From: Sphingomonas folli
Lineage (GTDB): Bacteria > Pseudomonadota > Alphaproteobacteria > Sphingomonadales > Sphingomonadaceae
Reading direction: 5' to 3'
DNA length: 64,000 nt
Assembly (NCBI RefSeq): GCF_019429525.1
Contig: NZ_JAHXZL010000012.1
Location: 62,001-126,000, forward strand
The position numbers and the translations under genes are program-made. Each line of letters opens with the position of its first letter. Position 1 is the stretch's first letter. A model generated the notes under the pieces. It was not told where the DNA came from and did no database searches. It was given only the letters and a program-made list of their open reading frames with translations. Below, piece by piece: positions 27,488 through 36,477 of this stretch.

Positions 27488-27890
27488 AAGGCGCGACTTG
27501 ATGCGTCCGCGCGGCCGCCATCCGGAATGACACTCGTCCTTCGATGATCGGCGTTCATCATACTGCCGCCTGCTCGTGGTGTGATGATCGCTCGACCGTG
27601 TCGCCCGGCCGTCGCGCGGACGCACCCGCGGAGCGCGGCGGCGGCGTGGGCGAAGCCGAACTGATGCCGGCCGAATCGTGTGCCTGCGTCGAAGAGCATG
27701 CTCGAGCGTCAGCCCGTTGGAACGACGAGGCTTGATCGGCGATGAGACGGCTGTCGCCACGATGGGCGATCTGACGCATACTTCTTCAGGTGAGGCTTGC
27801 GACGCCGCTTCCACTCCGACCGCGGCATGCGCCAGTCGACGGTCGGGTAGACCATACTGGATCGAGGAAGCCGGGGGTTTGGGGACGGAT
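27488..27890. other. Intergenic, no gene seen
   Basis: About 400 bases between the lactate dehydrogenase and the DUF2235 gene. The reading frame of the latter is open back to 27678, but that extension (Arg/Cys/Ser-rich) is not family-like. A GGGGTTTGGGGA stretch before 27891 is a weak ribosome binding site. Confidence 0.4.
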
Positions 27891-29324
27891 ATGCCGAAGA
27901 ACATCGTCATCTTCTCGGACGGTACCGGTCAGGACGGAGGCGTCCGGCCGGAGCAGCGCATGAGCAACATCTTCAAGATGTATCGTGCGACCAGGCCCGG
28001 CCCTGACAGTCTGGTCGATCCTCTGGAGCAGGTGGTGTTCTACGATCCAGGGCTCGGTACCGAGGCCGGAGCGACCGGCCTGATGTCCGCCTGGCGGTGG
28101 CTCTCCAAGTTGCTGTCCTCTGTCACCGGCCGCGGCATCACCACGAACATCGCGGACTGCTACGAGTTCATCATCAACCATCACCGCCCAGGCGACCGGA
28201 TCTGGCTCTTCGGGTTCAGTCGTGGCGCGTACACCGCCCGCAGCGTCGCCACCGTCATCCGCCTGTGCGGCGTTCCCACGAAGGACCGGAACGGTGAGCT
28301 CCCCCGCTTCCGCCATGGCGTCCGCGAAATCGCCGAGCGGGCGGTGTTCCGAGTTGCGGAGCATGGCTCCGGCCATCCACGCGGCAAGTACGAACACGAG
28401 CGCGAGGAGCTCGGCCGTCGCTTCCGCCTCGAGTACGGGGCCGACGTCGCCGGCGAACCCAACGCGGCACCCTACTTCATCGGCGTGTTCGACACCGTCG
28501 CCTCGCTCGGGGTCAAGGGACCGCTGAAGTACGCGCTTGGCGTACTGCTGATCGCCTCAGTGCTCGTGCTCGCCGCGGGGATCGCGTTGCTGGCGCACCG
28601 GCTGACCGGCTTGGACTGGCTGGCGTCGTTCCTCGTCGCCACCCTCGGGCTCGCGGGCGTCGCGCTCTGGTTCTTTCTGCGGACGGCGATCAAGGTCTTC
28701 AAGCCTGCGGTGCCGGGTCAGCGCCGACGCTTCCATCTCGCGCAATGGAGCGGGCGTGACTACGACAAGCTGCTGGGTGAGGCCGTGCCGTATGCACGAC
28801 ACGCGTTGTCGATCGATGAGAACCGTGCCGACTTCCCGAGGGTGGAATGGGGACCCGGCAAGGGTGTCGAGCGTCGACCCGAGATCGATGGCGAGCCGAA
28901 GCCGTTCGTCCAGCTGTGGTTCGCCGGAAACCATTCCGATATCGGTGGAAGCTATCCGGAGGCCGAGTCCAGGCTCTCGGACATCGCGCTCGACTGGATG
29001 TTGAGCGAGGCGCGTTCAGTCGAGAACCCGCTCCTGGTCGACGAGAGCCGTCTTCGCCTGTTCCCGGCAGCGGATGGTCTGCAGCACGACGAGGTCGCTG
29101 GCATGTCCGACACGGTCAGGCGGAACACGCCCGCCTGGCTGCGAAGACTCACTTCTTCCATCACCTGGAAGGTGGCACTCCGCGATCCTCCGAGAGACGC
29201 CACGGTGCATGAGAGTGTGGTCGACCGGTTCGGCGCGACCAGTGTGCCGCATCAGGGCGGAGAGGGTCCGTACAGGCCCGTTGCCTTGCGCGACCATGAC
29301 ATGTTCAGGCACCTCTATCGATGA
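27891..29324 (+). CDS. DUF2235 alpha/beta hydrolase (phospholipase-effector-like)
   Basis: 477 aa. Starts directly with the family signature KNIVIFSDGTGQDGG. The nucleophile elbow GFSRGAYTAR (Ser in GxSxG) follows RIWLFGF. FIGVFDTVASLG and FAGNHSDIGGSY supply the remaining Asp and His positions of the triad. Two hydrophobic helices (LGVLLIASVLVLAAGIALLA and FLVATLGLAGVALWFFL) interrupt the hydrolase, so it is likely membrane-bound. DUF2235 is the fold of Tle1-type type VI secretion phospholipases, but no T6SS gene (VgrG, PAAR, Hcp) is seen here. It is coupled to a 49-aa frame. Confidence 0.87.
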   Translation: MPKNIVIFSDGTGQDGGVRPEQRMSNIFKMYRATRPGPDSLVDPLEQVVFYDPGLGTEAGATGLMSAWRWLSKLLSSVTGRGITTNIADCYEFIINHHRPGDRIWLFGFSRGAYTARSVATVIRLCGVPTKDRNGELPRFRHGVREIAERAVFRVAEHGSGHPRGKYEHEREELGRRFRLEYGADVAGEPNAAPYFIGVFDTVASLGVKGPLKYALGVLLIASVLVLAAGIALLAHRLTGLDWLASFLVATLGLAGVALWFFLRTAIKVFKPAVPGQRRRFHLAQWSGRDYDKLLGEAVPYARHALSIDENRADFPRVEWGPGKGVERRPEIDGEPKPFVQLWFAGNHSDIGGSYPEAESRLSDIALDWMLSEARSVENPLLVDESRLRLFPAADGLQHDEVAGMSDTVRRNTPAWLRRLTSSITWKVALRDPPRDATVHESVVDRFGATSVPHQGGEGPYRPVALRDHDMFRHLYR

Positions 29325-29470
29325 GCACCTGTGCCGACCGCGAGAAGTTCATGTTCCTGTACAATGGCCGATCGCTCGACCCGCCGTCGTACGCAGCTCC
29401 CGGGGAACGGCATGGCCTGCCGATTGCCGAGTTGTCGCAGGCGGAAGGCGGCCGCGTCAAAGGTCGGTAG
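29321..29470 (+). CDS. 49-aa protein coupled to DUF2235
   Basis: Short frame starting ATGA, overlapping the DUF2235 stop by four bases. Sequence features: MSTCADREKFMFLYNGRSL, then a Pro/Gly/Glu-rich middle and a basic end (RVKGR). No signal peptide or membrane helix. The overlap is the same arrangement seen in other coupled pairs in this window, so translation is plausible. Function unknown; a modulator of its neighbour is one possibility, not shown by sequence. Confidence 0.5.
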   Translation: MSTCADREKFMFLYNGRSLDPPSYAAPGERHGLPIAELSQAEGGRVKGR

Positions 29471-29704
29471 ATCTCGTTCAAGGCCACCCCCTCCGCCTCA
29501 GCTCACCCCTTCCTCGAAAGAACCGCTGAGACAGAGGGCCGCCCAGGTCCGCATCGAAGCCACTGCCGGATTGGCCCGAAGTCCATCCTCTCGAACAGGT
29601 GCTGAAGAACCTCCATGATGCCGGACCGTGTAGCCATGCGGCTCTGTCGCCGCTTGCGCCTGCAAGGAGCCGACCGAGCATCGGCTTTCCGCCGTCTGCC
29701 GCCC
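29471..29704. other. Convergent intergenic region
   Basis: Between the 3' ends of the DUF2235 unit and the serine recombinase gene. Nothing recognisable; only Arg/Pro-rich shadow frames. Confidence 0.4.
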
Positions 29705-31360
29705 CTATCCGGCTGCAGCCAGGTCCGACCTCCGCGACTGCGACATCGTCTTGGTGAAGGAGATGCCGATCTGACCGCCCCACTCCTCCCGAACCAGATC
29801 GATGTCGACACCTTGGCGGGTCACCATGTTCACCATGATGGGATCTGCCTTGAAGGTCATGGTGGAGACAAGTTCGTGGACCGCTTCCATGATGCGGGCG
29901 CGCGTCTGAAAGCGGACCTGCTCATCCTCTGCGCCCAGGGTGACGCGGTTGGCGAATGCGTCCAGCTTGTCGCGAAGGGCGAAGATTCGCCTCCGGTGCT
30001 CCTCCGGTGAAACGGCGCCCCGCGCCACTGCGACCCTCCTCTGCAGCTCGGCGATCGCCACGTCATGCTCGTCGACGGACCCGGCCAGCTCCAGCCACAG
30101 CGCCTTGACCTCGGGCCGACTCGTCTGAACGTAGAGCGCGAGCGCGGTCTCCGCCTGATTCCGGTCGGCCGCCCGCCTCCTCGTGCGCTCGGCCAACTCG
30201 ATCTCGATCGTGCGCACCTCGTCGGGTGAGGAGAAGTGCCTGTCCTCCATCGCGTCCAACAGGATCGCGTCGAGGATGCCGCCCTCCCATTCCCGGTAGT
30301 TGAAGTGCCGCCCGGAACCGCAGCCCCGGCCACGCTGATAGCTGTCGCAGATCAGATAGTCCTCGTTGACCATCGTCCCGTCGGCGCGGCTCTTGAGACC
30401 CTTGGCGCGAAAGGTCATGCGGGAGCCGCACTCGGCGCAAACGGCAAGTCCCGCGAAGAGGTTCACGAGACGCCTTCCCCGCCCGGCGACGCGTCGGCAC
30501 CGGGTTGCCATGCTGCGCATGGCGTTCGCGTGGAGGTCGGCGTCGACGACGGGCGGGTAGTAGTCAGGGACCGCATCGCCGACGATCCGGCGCGCCTCTC
30601 CCCGCGGTTTCTGCCCGGGCTGGTACTCACCGAGGACCGCCGGATTGTTCAGAATCTTCTGGATGTAGGAGGCGTGCCAACCTGACGCCCTTCCGAACGT
30701 CGGCACCCCATCGCGGTTCAGGTTTCGCGCGATGTGATGCTTGCCAAGGCCCGCTACGGTCTCCTCGAAGATCCGACGCACGATGGCGGCCCGCTCCGGC
30801 ATCAGCACGAACCGCGGCGGTTCGCCCTCCACGGCGAGCCACGCGGGTGCCCTGCGCGTCAGCACCTTGCGCTCGCCGCGCGCCAGTTGCGCACGCTTCG
30901 CCGCCCACGCACCGGACAGCCGAGACGCCTTCTTCTCCGACTCCTCGTTGGCGAGCTGCGCCTTCACGACCACCTCGATGATCGCCGCCATGTCGAGGTT
31001 GTCGCGATCGTAGCGCCTGTCACCCTCCACCGTAGCGACCACGACGCCCAGTTCGGTCATCTTGAGCAGCCAAACGAAGACCTTCTTGGCGCTCTCCCGG
31101 GAGAGACGGTCCAACTTCTCCGTGAGCAGGATGACACCGTCCGGGAAGGCTCCCGCCTCGACCATGGCGACGAAGCGTCCCAGCTTCCCTTCCGCGGCGT
31201 GCCGGCCACGAAAGGCCGAGATGCCGTCGTCTATCAACTCGTCGCGGACGAGCCAGCCCTTCCGCTGTGCATGCGCTCTGCAGTCTGACATCTGCCTTTC
31301 CAGGCTGCTGCCTTTGCCCTGCTCCGCGCTGGACCAGCGGATGTAGATGTACGCTTCCAT
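29705..31360 (-). CDS. Large serine recombinase, probable island integrase
   Basis: 551 aa from the ATG at 31360 (GAGGCGGAAC upstream). N-terminal resolvase domain begins EAYIYIRWSSAEQGKGSSLE with the catalytic serine at 10 or 11. It continues with a DDGISAFRGRHAAEGKLGRF segment and ILLTEKLDRLSRES. The recombinase domain (NRDGVPTFGRASGWHASYIQ, ILNNPAVLGEY) and a zinc ribbon (CAECGSRM ... CDSYQRGRGCG) follow, then a C-terminal coiled region. It lies just inside the comM junction and is transcribed away from it, the usual position of the integrase beside its attachment site. Hence it probably catalysed insertion into comM. Confidence 0.9.
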   Translation of the reverse strand: MEAYIYIRWSSAEQGKGSSLERQMSDCRAHAQRKGWLVRDELIDDGISAFRGRHAAEGKLGRFVAMVEAGAFPDGVILLTEKLDRLSRESAKKVFVWLLKMTELGVVVATVEGDRRYDRDNLDMAAIIEVVVKAQLANEESEKKASRLSGAWAAKRAQLARGERKVLTRRAPAWLAVEGEPPRFVLMPERAAIVRRIFEETVAGLGKHHIARNLNRDGVPTFGRASGWHASYIQKILNNPAVLGEYQPGQKPRGEARRIVGDAVPDYYPPVVDADLHANAMRSMATRCRRVAGRGRRLVNLFAGLAVCAECGSRMTFRAKGLKSRADGTMVNEDYLICDSYQRGRGCGSGRHFNYREWEGGILDAILLDAMEDRHFSSPDEVRTIEIELAERTRRRAADRNQAETALALYVQTSRPEVKALWLELAGSVDEHDVAIAELQRRVAVARGAVSPEEHRRRIFALRDKLDAFANRVTLGAEDEQVRFQTRARIMEAVHELVSTMTFKADPIMVNMVTRQGVDIDLVREEWGGQIGISFTKTMSQSRRSDLAAAG

Positions 31361-31904
31361 GTTCCGCCTCGTGAGGTGTGGCGCCATCGTATCCCGATCC
31401 ACTTCGCACTGCGAGAGCGTCGGCAGCCGCAGGGGAGAAGCGTCTTCCTGCAGACCATGCGTGATCGATCTACGGCACTCGCACGCTTACCGATGAACCC
31501 GTCGAGAGATTCGACGCTCATTGAAGCCGCTTTCGGTGGAAGCACGCTGCCACGATGGGGGCGGACGCTCGTCAGCCGTCTTCCACTAGGGCACTATGAA
31601 GCACGCATCTGGTCGCTTGGCCAAGGTGGCGATAAGCTGCGGCATCCCTGATCCCTCGACTCAGACCAAGGCTACCACAAGTTCGATCGTGCACGATCGG
31701 CATCGTGTGTAAGGCCCAGCTCGAATCGACTCGAGGGAAGCCTTCGCCGCCGCAGGAGAGGTGAGGAAGGCGACCTCTCGCGATGATCGCATCCTACGTC
31801 TACGCGTGGATGCTGGCAGACGCCCGACCCAGCGGGAATGCAGCCAGCTTCGAACTGCTTTGTTAATGCTCGCCGATTGAGGACGCAGCTCGATTGAGCC
31901 TTGT
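31361..31904. other. Island-end intergenic region
   Basis: About 540 bases between the integrase start and the comM junction, with no supported gene. It contains the perfect 16-bp palindrome CGATCGTGCACGATCG at 31684-31699 and should hold the integrase promoter. The 3' end of the comM-derived frame (stop at 31863) is created by island sequence. Confidence 0.5.
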
Positions 31905-32585
31905 CAACCACACGAGCTTAGAACGGGGTGTACCTTGACCAAACCTTAGCAGGTTGTGCGCGCCCGCCGCGGCGACCTCGAGCGCGCGCTTGGCGGTCTC
32001 CTGCCCGCGCACCTGGCGCAGGTCCGGCCCATCGCGCCGCTCGATCACGTCGCCCGGGCGCGGCGCGGCGAGCAGCTGGCGGCCCTTGAGATGGTTGAGC
32101 AGCGCGATGAGGTCGGGCGCGGCGATCACCTCCAGCTCGCCCGCCCACGCCGCCTCGCTGCCCTGGGCCGCGGGGCAGATCAGCCCCCTGCCCGCCGCGC
32201 CGGCGTGGAGCGCGGCGAGCAACACGCCCGGCGAGGGCGCCAGCCGCCCGTCGAGCCCGAGCTCGCCGACCACGACGTAGCGCTCCAGCGCGGCGGCATC
32301 GACCAGCCCCATCGCGGCGAGCAGCGCCAGCGCGACGGGCAGGTCGAAATGCGACCCCTCCTTGGGCAGGTCCGCGGGCGACAGGTTCACCGCAATCCGC
32401 TTGGGCGGGAGCGACAGGCCCATCGCGGCGATCGCGCCGCGCACGCGCTCGCGGCTCTCGCCCACCGCCTTGTCCGCCAGGCCGACGAGGTTGAACGCGG
32501 GCAGGCCCGGGATCAGCTGGACCTGCACCTCGACCGGGCGCGCCTCCAGCCCGAGATACGCCAGCGTGGAGACGATCGCGACCAT
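31863..32585 (-). pseudogene. comM: comM/yifB, truncated by island insertion
   Basis: Mg-chelatase-like ATPase ComM, a hexameric branch-migration helicase used in natural transformation. The start MVAIVSTLAYLGLEARPVEV (ATG at 32585) and the N-terminal domain are normal (GLPAFNLVGLADKAVGESRE, VNLSPADLPKEGSHFDLPVA, VVGELGLDGRL, LRQVRGQETAKRALEVAAAG). After AHNLL, just before the Walker A loop, it runs into 27 foreign codons and a stop. Normal proteins have about 500 residues; here ~211 remain plus the tail. Without P-loop or AAA+ core it cannot be a helicase. Confidence 0.9.
31905..31970. other. Attachment-site junction (island/comM)
   Basis: comM-like coding sequence (...GAHNLL) can be followed to about 31948. 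The normal continuation (an ATP-binding loop after NLL) is replaced by unrelated codons RFGQGTPRSKLV. Large serine recombinases leave hybrid sites with only a 2-3 base common core, so the crossover is probably within the CTGCT/AGCAG at 31948-31953. Exact core bases need the empty site or the other junction. Confidence 0.6.
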
Positions 32586-32686
32586 GTCGCCCGCGGGAAG
32601 ACCGCGCACGCCCCCGGCTTGTCAACGCGTCCGCCCTGCCCCACCTGACCCGCCATGGCCGATCGCGCCGTCCGCCCCCGCGCGCG

Positions 32687-32715
32687 TTGACTTTCGCGCG
32701 CCGTTCGCTTAGCGG
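32687..32715 (+). promoter_or_regulatory. Candidate promoter of the rpmH operon
   Basis: TTGACT at 32687-32692 and, 17 bases on, TAGCGG at 32710-32715, in the short gap between comM and rpmH. The -35 is close to consensus; the -10 is weak, as often in alphaproteobacterial ribosomal promoters. A GGCCCG/CGGGCC dyad follows in the leader (32714-32732). Confidence 0.4.
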
Positions 32716-32776
32716 CCCGGATCGTTCGGGCCGTCCGCGTGGCGGCCCTTTGCCATTCGAATTCGGGAAATGACTC

Positions 32777-32911
32777 ATGAAGCGGACCTTTCAGCCGAGC
32801 AATCTGGTGCGCGCCCGCCGTCACGGCTTCCGCGCGCGGATGGCCACGGTCGGCGGCCGGTCGGTGATCCGGGCGCGTCGTTCGCGCGGCCGCAAGAAGC
32901 TGTCGGCGTAA
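32777..32911 (+). CDS. rpmH: 50S ribosomal protein L34
   Basis: 44 aa, the complete L34: [27 protein letters not shown], then the basic end [11 protein letters not shown]. It is a structural protein of the large ribosomal subunit. First gene of the conserved rpmH-rnpA-yidD-yidC-yihA cluster, 29 bases before rnpA. Short enough to be missed by length filters, but the family match is unmistakable. Confidence 0.97.
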   Translation: MKRTFQPSNLVRARRHGFRARMATVGGRSVIRARRSRGRKKLSA

Positions 32912-32940
32912 TCGAGCGCTCCGCCGGCCCGGAGCCAGAT

Positions 32941-33273
32941 ATGGCTGTGGGCCGGATGACGAAGCGGTCGGACTATCTGGCCGCCAACGCCGGGCGTCGC
33001 GCGCCGATGCCCGGCTTCGTGCTTCTGGTGAAGCCGCGCGATGACGGCGACATCACCATGCGGCTCGGCATCACCGTCACCAAGAAGGTGGGTAACGCCG
33101 TGGTGCGCAACCGCATCAAGCGGCGTTTCCGCGCACTGGCACGCGAGGTCCTCCCCCGGCACGGGACGGCGGGTGCCGACCACGTCCTGATCGGCCGGCT
33201 GGCGGCCAAGGACCGCGACTGGGCGCAGCTCGGCGCCGACCTCGCCCGCGCGCTGGCGAAGACCCGCAAGTGA
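32941..33273 (+). CDS. rnpA: Ribonuclease P protein component
   Basis: 110 aa. Protein cofactor of RNase P, which matures tRNA 5' ends. It shows the family helix [20 protein letters not shown] and the strand [10 protein letters not shown]. The ATG at 32941 has GGAG about 7 bases upstream; MTKRSDYL five codons later is an alternative start. The frame is open further back across rpmH, which is fortuitous. Its stop overlaps yidD (GTGA). Confidence 0.95.
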   Translation: MAVGRMTKRSDYLAANAGRRAPMPGFVLLVKPRDDGDITMRLGITVTKKVGNAVVRNRIKRRFRALAREVLPRHGTAGADHVLIGRLAAKDRDWAQLGADLARALAKTRK

Positions 33274-33482
33274 TCGCGCGCGCGCTGATCCTGATCGCGC
33301 GCGCCTGGCAGCTGGGGCCGTCGCTGGTGCTGCCGCCCTCGTGCCGCTTCCAGCCGTCATGTTCCGCCTATGCAATCGAGGCGCTTGGCCGCTATGGCGC
33401 GGTGAAGGGCGGGTGGCTGGCGGTGCGGCGGATCGCGCGCTGTCACCCCTGGGGCGGGCACGGCCATGATCCGGTGCCATAA
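33270..33482 (+). CDS. yidD: Membrane protein insertion efficiency factor YidD
   Basis: 70 aa, GTG start overlapping the rnpA stop by four bases. Typical features: amphipathic start ([13 protein letters not shown]), the conserved [20 protein letters not shown] with its cysteines, and [14 protein letters not shown] at the end. Peripheral inner-membrane protein that assists YidC-dependent insertion. Neighbour yidC fits. Confidence 0.95.
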   Translation: MIARALILIARAWQLGPSLVLPPSCRFQPSCSAYAIEALGRYGAVKGGWLAVRRIARCHPWGGHGHDPVP

Positions 33483-33500
33483 GGAAAGCTTGGGACGCCT

Positions 33501-35204
33501 GTGAAGGACGAGAGCAAGAACTTCGTGCTGTTCGCGGTCATCGCCGCGCTCATCCTGTTCGGATGGCCGCTGGTGCAGAGCCGCTTCTTCCCGACGGCGA
33601 ACCCGCCCGCGACCAAGGTCGTGGAGGGCAAGTCGCGCGCGCTGCCGCAGCCCGGTGCCGACCCGACCGCCGACTCACCCGCCGCGCTGCGTGATCGCCG
33701 GCAGGTGCTGGCGGAGAGTCCGCGCGTCCGTATCGAGACGCCCGCGCTGAAGGGGTCGATCAGCCTCAAGGGCGCTCGGCTCGATGACCTGGTGCTGACG
33801 CGCTACAACGAGACGGTGGCCGCCAACTCGCCGCCGATCCGCCTGTTCTCGCCCGCCGGGACGCAGGACGCCTATTTCGCCGCCTTCGGCTGGCGCGACG
33901 AGGGGCTCCGCCCACCCGCGGCCGACGCTCTGTGGACCGCCTCGGCGCCGGTGCTGACGCCGGGCAAGCCGGTGACGCTCACCGCCAGCAACGCGCAGGG
34001 CCAGCGCTTCGCGATCGAGCTGGCGGTGGACAACGACTATCTCTTCACGGTCAAGCAGACCGTCGCCAACGCCGGGAGCGGCGCGGTGCCGGTCGCGGCC
34101 TATGGCCTCGTCAACCGCATCGGCGTGTCCAAGGACCCCGACAGCTGGACGATCCACACCGGGCCGATGTCGGTCAACAACGGCGCGGCGCACTATAACC
34201 CTAACTTCAAGGACCTCGCCTCGGGTCCGGCGCGCTTCACCAGCACCGGCGGCTGGCTCGGCTTCACCGACAAATATTGGCTCGCGGCAATGGTGCCCGA
34301 CCAGGGCCGCGCCTTCGATGGCCAGTTCCGCGCCGGGCCGAACGACAGCTTCCAGGCGGATTTCACCACCGCGCCGCAGCTGCTTCCGCCCGGCCGTCAG
34401 CTGAGCCAGACCGCCAAGCTGTTCGCCGGCGCGAAGGAGGTGAAGCTGCTCGACCGCTACACCGACACCGGCGCGGTGACGAAGCTGGACTATGCGATCG
34501 ACTGGGGCTGGTTCCGCCTCGTCGAGAAGCCGATCTTCTACTATCTCGACCTGCTGTTCCGCCTGATCGGCAATTTCGGCGTCGCGATCATCATGCTGAC
34601 GCTGACGATCCGCCTGCTGGTCTTCCCGATCGCGCAGCGCCAGTTCGCCAGCATGGCGGCGATGCGCGCGCTCCAGCCCAAGATGAAGGCGATCCAGGAG
34701 CGCTATAAGGACGACAAGCAGCGCCAGCAGCAGGAGATCATGGCGCTGTACAAGGCCGAGAAGGTCAACCCGCTGGCGGGCTGCCTGCCGACGGTGATCC
34801 AGATCCCGATCTTCTACGCGCTGTACAAGGCACTGTTGCTGACGATCGAGATGCGCCACCAGCCGTTCGCGCTGTGGATCAAGGACCTGTCCGCCCCCGA
34901 CCCGGCGACGATCCTCAACCTGTTCGGCTATATCCCGATCACGCTGCCGCATTTCCTCGCGATCGGCGTGGTGCCGGTGCTGCTGGGCATCTCGATGTTC
35001 TTCCAGTTCCGGCTCAACCCGACGCCCATGGACGACGCGCAGAAGCAGGTGTTCGCGATCCTGCCCTGGGTATTGATGTTCGTGATGGCACCGTTCGCGG
35101 TCGGGCTGCAGATCTACTGGATTACCACGAACTGCATCTCGATCGTCCAGCAGAAGTGGCTCTACAGCCGCCACCCGCAGCTCAAGCAGGCGCCGGCGAA
35201 GTGA
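33501..35204 (+). CDS. yidC: Membrane protein insertase YidC/Oxa1
   Basis: 567 aa, GTG start. N-terminal membrane helix ([18 protein letters not shown]), large periplasmic beta domain (~55-350), then the five-helix insertase core ([80 protein letters not shown]). Inserts and folds inner-membrane proteins alone or with SecYEG. Coupled to yihA through GTGA overlap. Confidence 0.97.
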   Translation: MKDESKNFVLFAVIAALILFGWPLVQSRFFPTANPPATKVVEGKSRALPQPGADPTADSPAALRDRRQVLAESPRVRIETPALKGSISLKGARLDDLVLTRYNETVAANSPPIRLFSPAGTQDAYFAAFGWRDEGLRPPAADALWTASAPVLTPGKPVTLTASNAQGQRFAIELAVDNDYLFTVKQTVANAGSGAVPVAAYGLVNRIGVSKDPDSWTIHTGPMSVNNGAAHYNPNFKDLASGPARFTSTGGWLGFTDKYWLAAMVPDQGRAFDGQFRAGPNDSFQADFTTAPQLLPPGRQLSQTAKLFAGAKEVKLLDRYTDTGAVTKLDYAIDWGWFRLVEKPIFYYLDLLFRLIGNFGVAIIMLTLTIRLLVFPIAQRQFASMAAMRALQPKMKAIQERYKDDKQRQQQEIMALYKAEKVNPLAGCLPTVIQIPIFYALYKALLLTIEMRHQPFALWIKDLSAPDPATILNLFGYIPITLPHFLAIGVVPVLLGISMFFQFRLNPTPMDDAQKQVFAILPWVLMFVMAPFAVGLQIYWITTNCISIVQQKWLYSRHPQLKQAPAK

Positions 35205-35851
35205 GCGACGACGCGGCCGCCTTCGACGAGGACATGATCGAGGCGGCGCGGCGGCGCTTCGCCGGGCCGGTGGCGTTCCTCAAGTCGGCGCCGGCGCTCG
35301 AGTTCCTGCCGCCGGCGGAGATGCCCGAGGTGGCGTTCGCGGGTCGCTCGAACGTCGGCAAGTCGTCGCTGCTCAACGCGCTGGTCGGCCGCAAGGCGCT
35401 GGCGCGCACCTCGGTGACGCCGGGGCGGACGCAGGAGCTCAACTTCTTCGACGTCGGCGAGCCGGCGGCGTTCCGGCTGGTCGACATGCCCGGCTACGGC
35501 TTCGCCAAGGCGCCCAAGGACGTCGTCAAGAAGTGGCGCTTCCTGGTGAACGACTATCTGCGCGGGCGGCAGGCGCTGAAGCGCGCGCTGGTGCTGATCG
35601 ACAGCCGCCACGGCATCAAGGAGGTCGATCGCGAGGTGCTCGCGATGCTCGACAAGGCGGCGGTGAGCTACCGCTTGGTGCTGACCAAGGCGGACAAGGT
35701 GAAGGCCAGCGACCTCGCCGAGGTGCTCGCGCGCACCGAGGAGGAGGCGCGCAAGCGCCCCGCGGCGCACCCGCAGATCCTGCAGACCTCGAGCGAGACG
35801 GGGATGGGGATCGCCGAGCTGCGCGCGGCGGTGATCGAGTCGATCGGGTAG
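35201..35851 (+). CDS. yihA: Ribosome biogenesis GTPase YihA/EngB
   Basis: 216 aa, GTG start overlapping the yidC stop. G motifs are visible: G1 [13 protein letters not shown]2 region [14 protein letters not shown]3 [12 protein letters not shown]4 TKAD, G5 TSSETG. Essential GTPase in large-subunit assembly. Last gene of the cluster; the following 300 bases hold no gene. Confidence 0.96.
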   Translation: MSDDAAAFDEDMIEAARRRFAGPVAFLKSAPALEFLPPAEMPEVAFAGRSNVGKSSLLNALVGRKALARTSVTPGRTQELNFFDVGEPAAFRLVDMPGYGFAKAPKDVVKKWRFLVNDYLRGRQALKRALVLIDSRHGIKEVDREVLAMLDKAAVSYRLVLTKADKVKASDLAEVLARTEEEARKRPAAHPQILQTSSETGMGIAELRAAVIESIG

Positions 35852-36152
35852 GTTGGAGCGGCGGCGCGGGGCGGACCGACGACGAGACCGGGGAGAGCGC
35901 GGCCGGGCGGTCGTGAACGACGCGCCCGCTCACCTGTCTTCCTCCCGACTGCGAAGGCGGAGATCCAGACACGCCGACATCCGCGAGGGAGTCGCACCGC
36001 TCGCGCGTCTGGATCCGCGCCTGCGCGGGGATGACGAGAGTGGGCGTGGCAGACTAGGCTCGCCGGCATCAGGACGAGCGCCGACGGATCACGTCCGCGC
36101 TCCCCTGTCCTCCGGCCTTGACCCACCCGCGTCCGCGCCGATCCGCCCCGCC
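35852..36152. repeat. Intergenic with dispersed-repeat fragment
   Basis: No gene. It contains a short GC-rich element around 36000-36040 (TGGATCCGCGCCTGCGCGGGG followed by atgacgag), a type of short intergenic palindrome common in sphingomonad genomes. Parts may serve as transcription end for yihA. Confidence 0.35.
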
Positions 36153-36326
36153 TCAATGCGCCCGTGCGCGCTCCCGTGCCGCGGCGATCTGGCGGCGCAG
36201 CAGCTCGGAGCGGCTCGGCGGCGTGGTGGGCGAGTCGAACACCAGTCTCGGCGCCTGGACGAAAGCGGGCGCGCGCGAGGACAGGACGGCGGTGCACGAC
36301 GGTGAGGCGAGCGGCTCAGAAGTCAT
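36153..36326 (-). CDS. Small hypothetical protein
   Basis: 57 aa from the ATG at 36326, with GGAGG eight bases upstream, a clearly better site than the alternative upstream start at 36359. It ends PPSRSELLRRQIAAARERAR, an amphipathic basic helix; the first half is Ser/Pro/Val-rich. No known domain. The good ribosome binding site is the main support. Confidence 0.5.
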   Translation of the reverse strand: MTSEPLASPSCTAVLSSRAPAFVQAPRLVFDSPTTPPSRSELLRRQIAAARERARAH

Positions 36327-36477
36327 CGACGTTACCCTCCGGCCAACTGTGGCCGCCACGACGCTACGCCCACCATCGCTGCCGCCGACTCTACGAGCGC
36401 GGTTAATCGCGCACTCACCCGGCCGCCCCGACGCACGCGCGATTGCCCTGCCGCGCCCGCGCGCCTAACCAACGGGC

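Larger units (their letters stand above)
1..31947. mobile_element. Genomic island (right part) inserted in comM
   Basis: The comM reading frame keeps family sequence from its start at 32585 down to about 31948 and then switches to unrelated sequence. A serine recombinase lies within 0.6 kb of this junction. The span holds a second recombinase-like protein, a primase/helicase-like ATPase, phage-type regulators, a retron-like RT and Septu-like genes, and many long gaps, unlike the dense backbone to the right. The distal half of comM (Walker A region) is not found in the window, so the other end should lie left of position 1. Whether this is one element or several nested ones cannot be decided here, and the TonB receptor at the far left could belong to something else. 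Confidence 0.7.
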
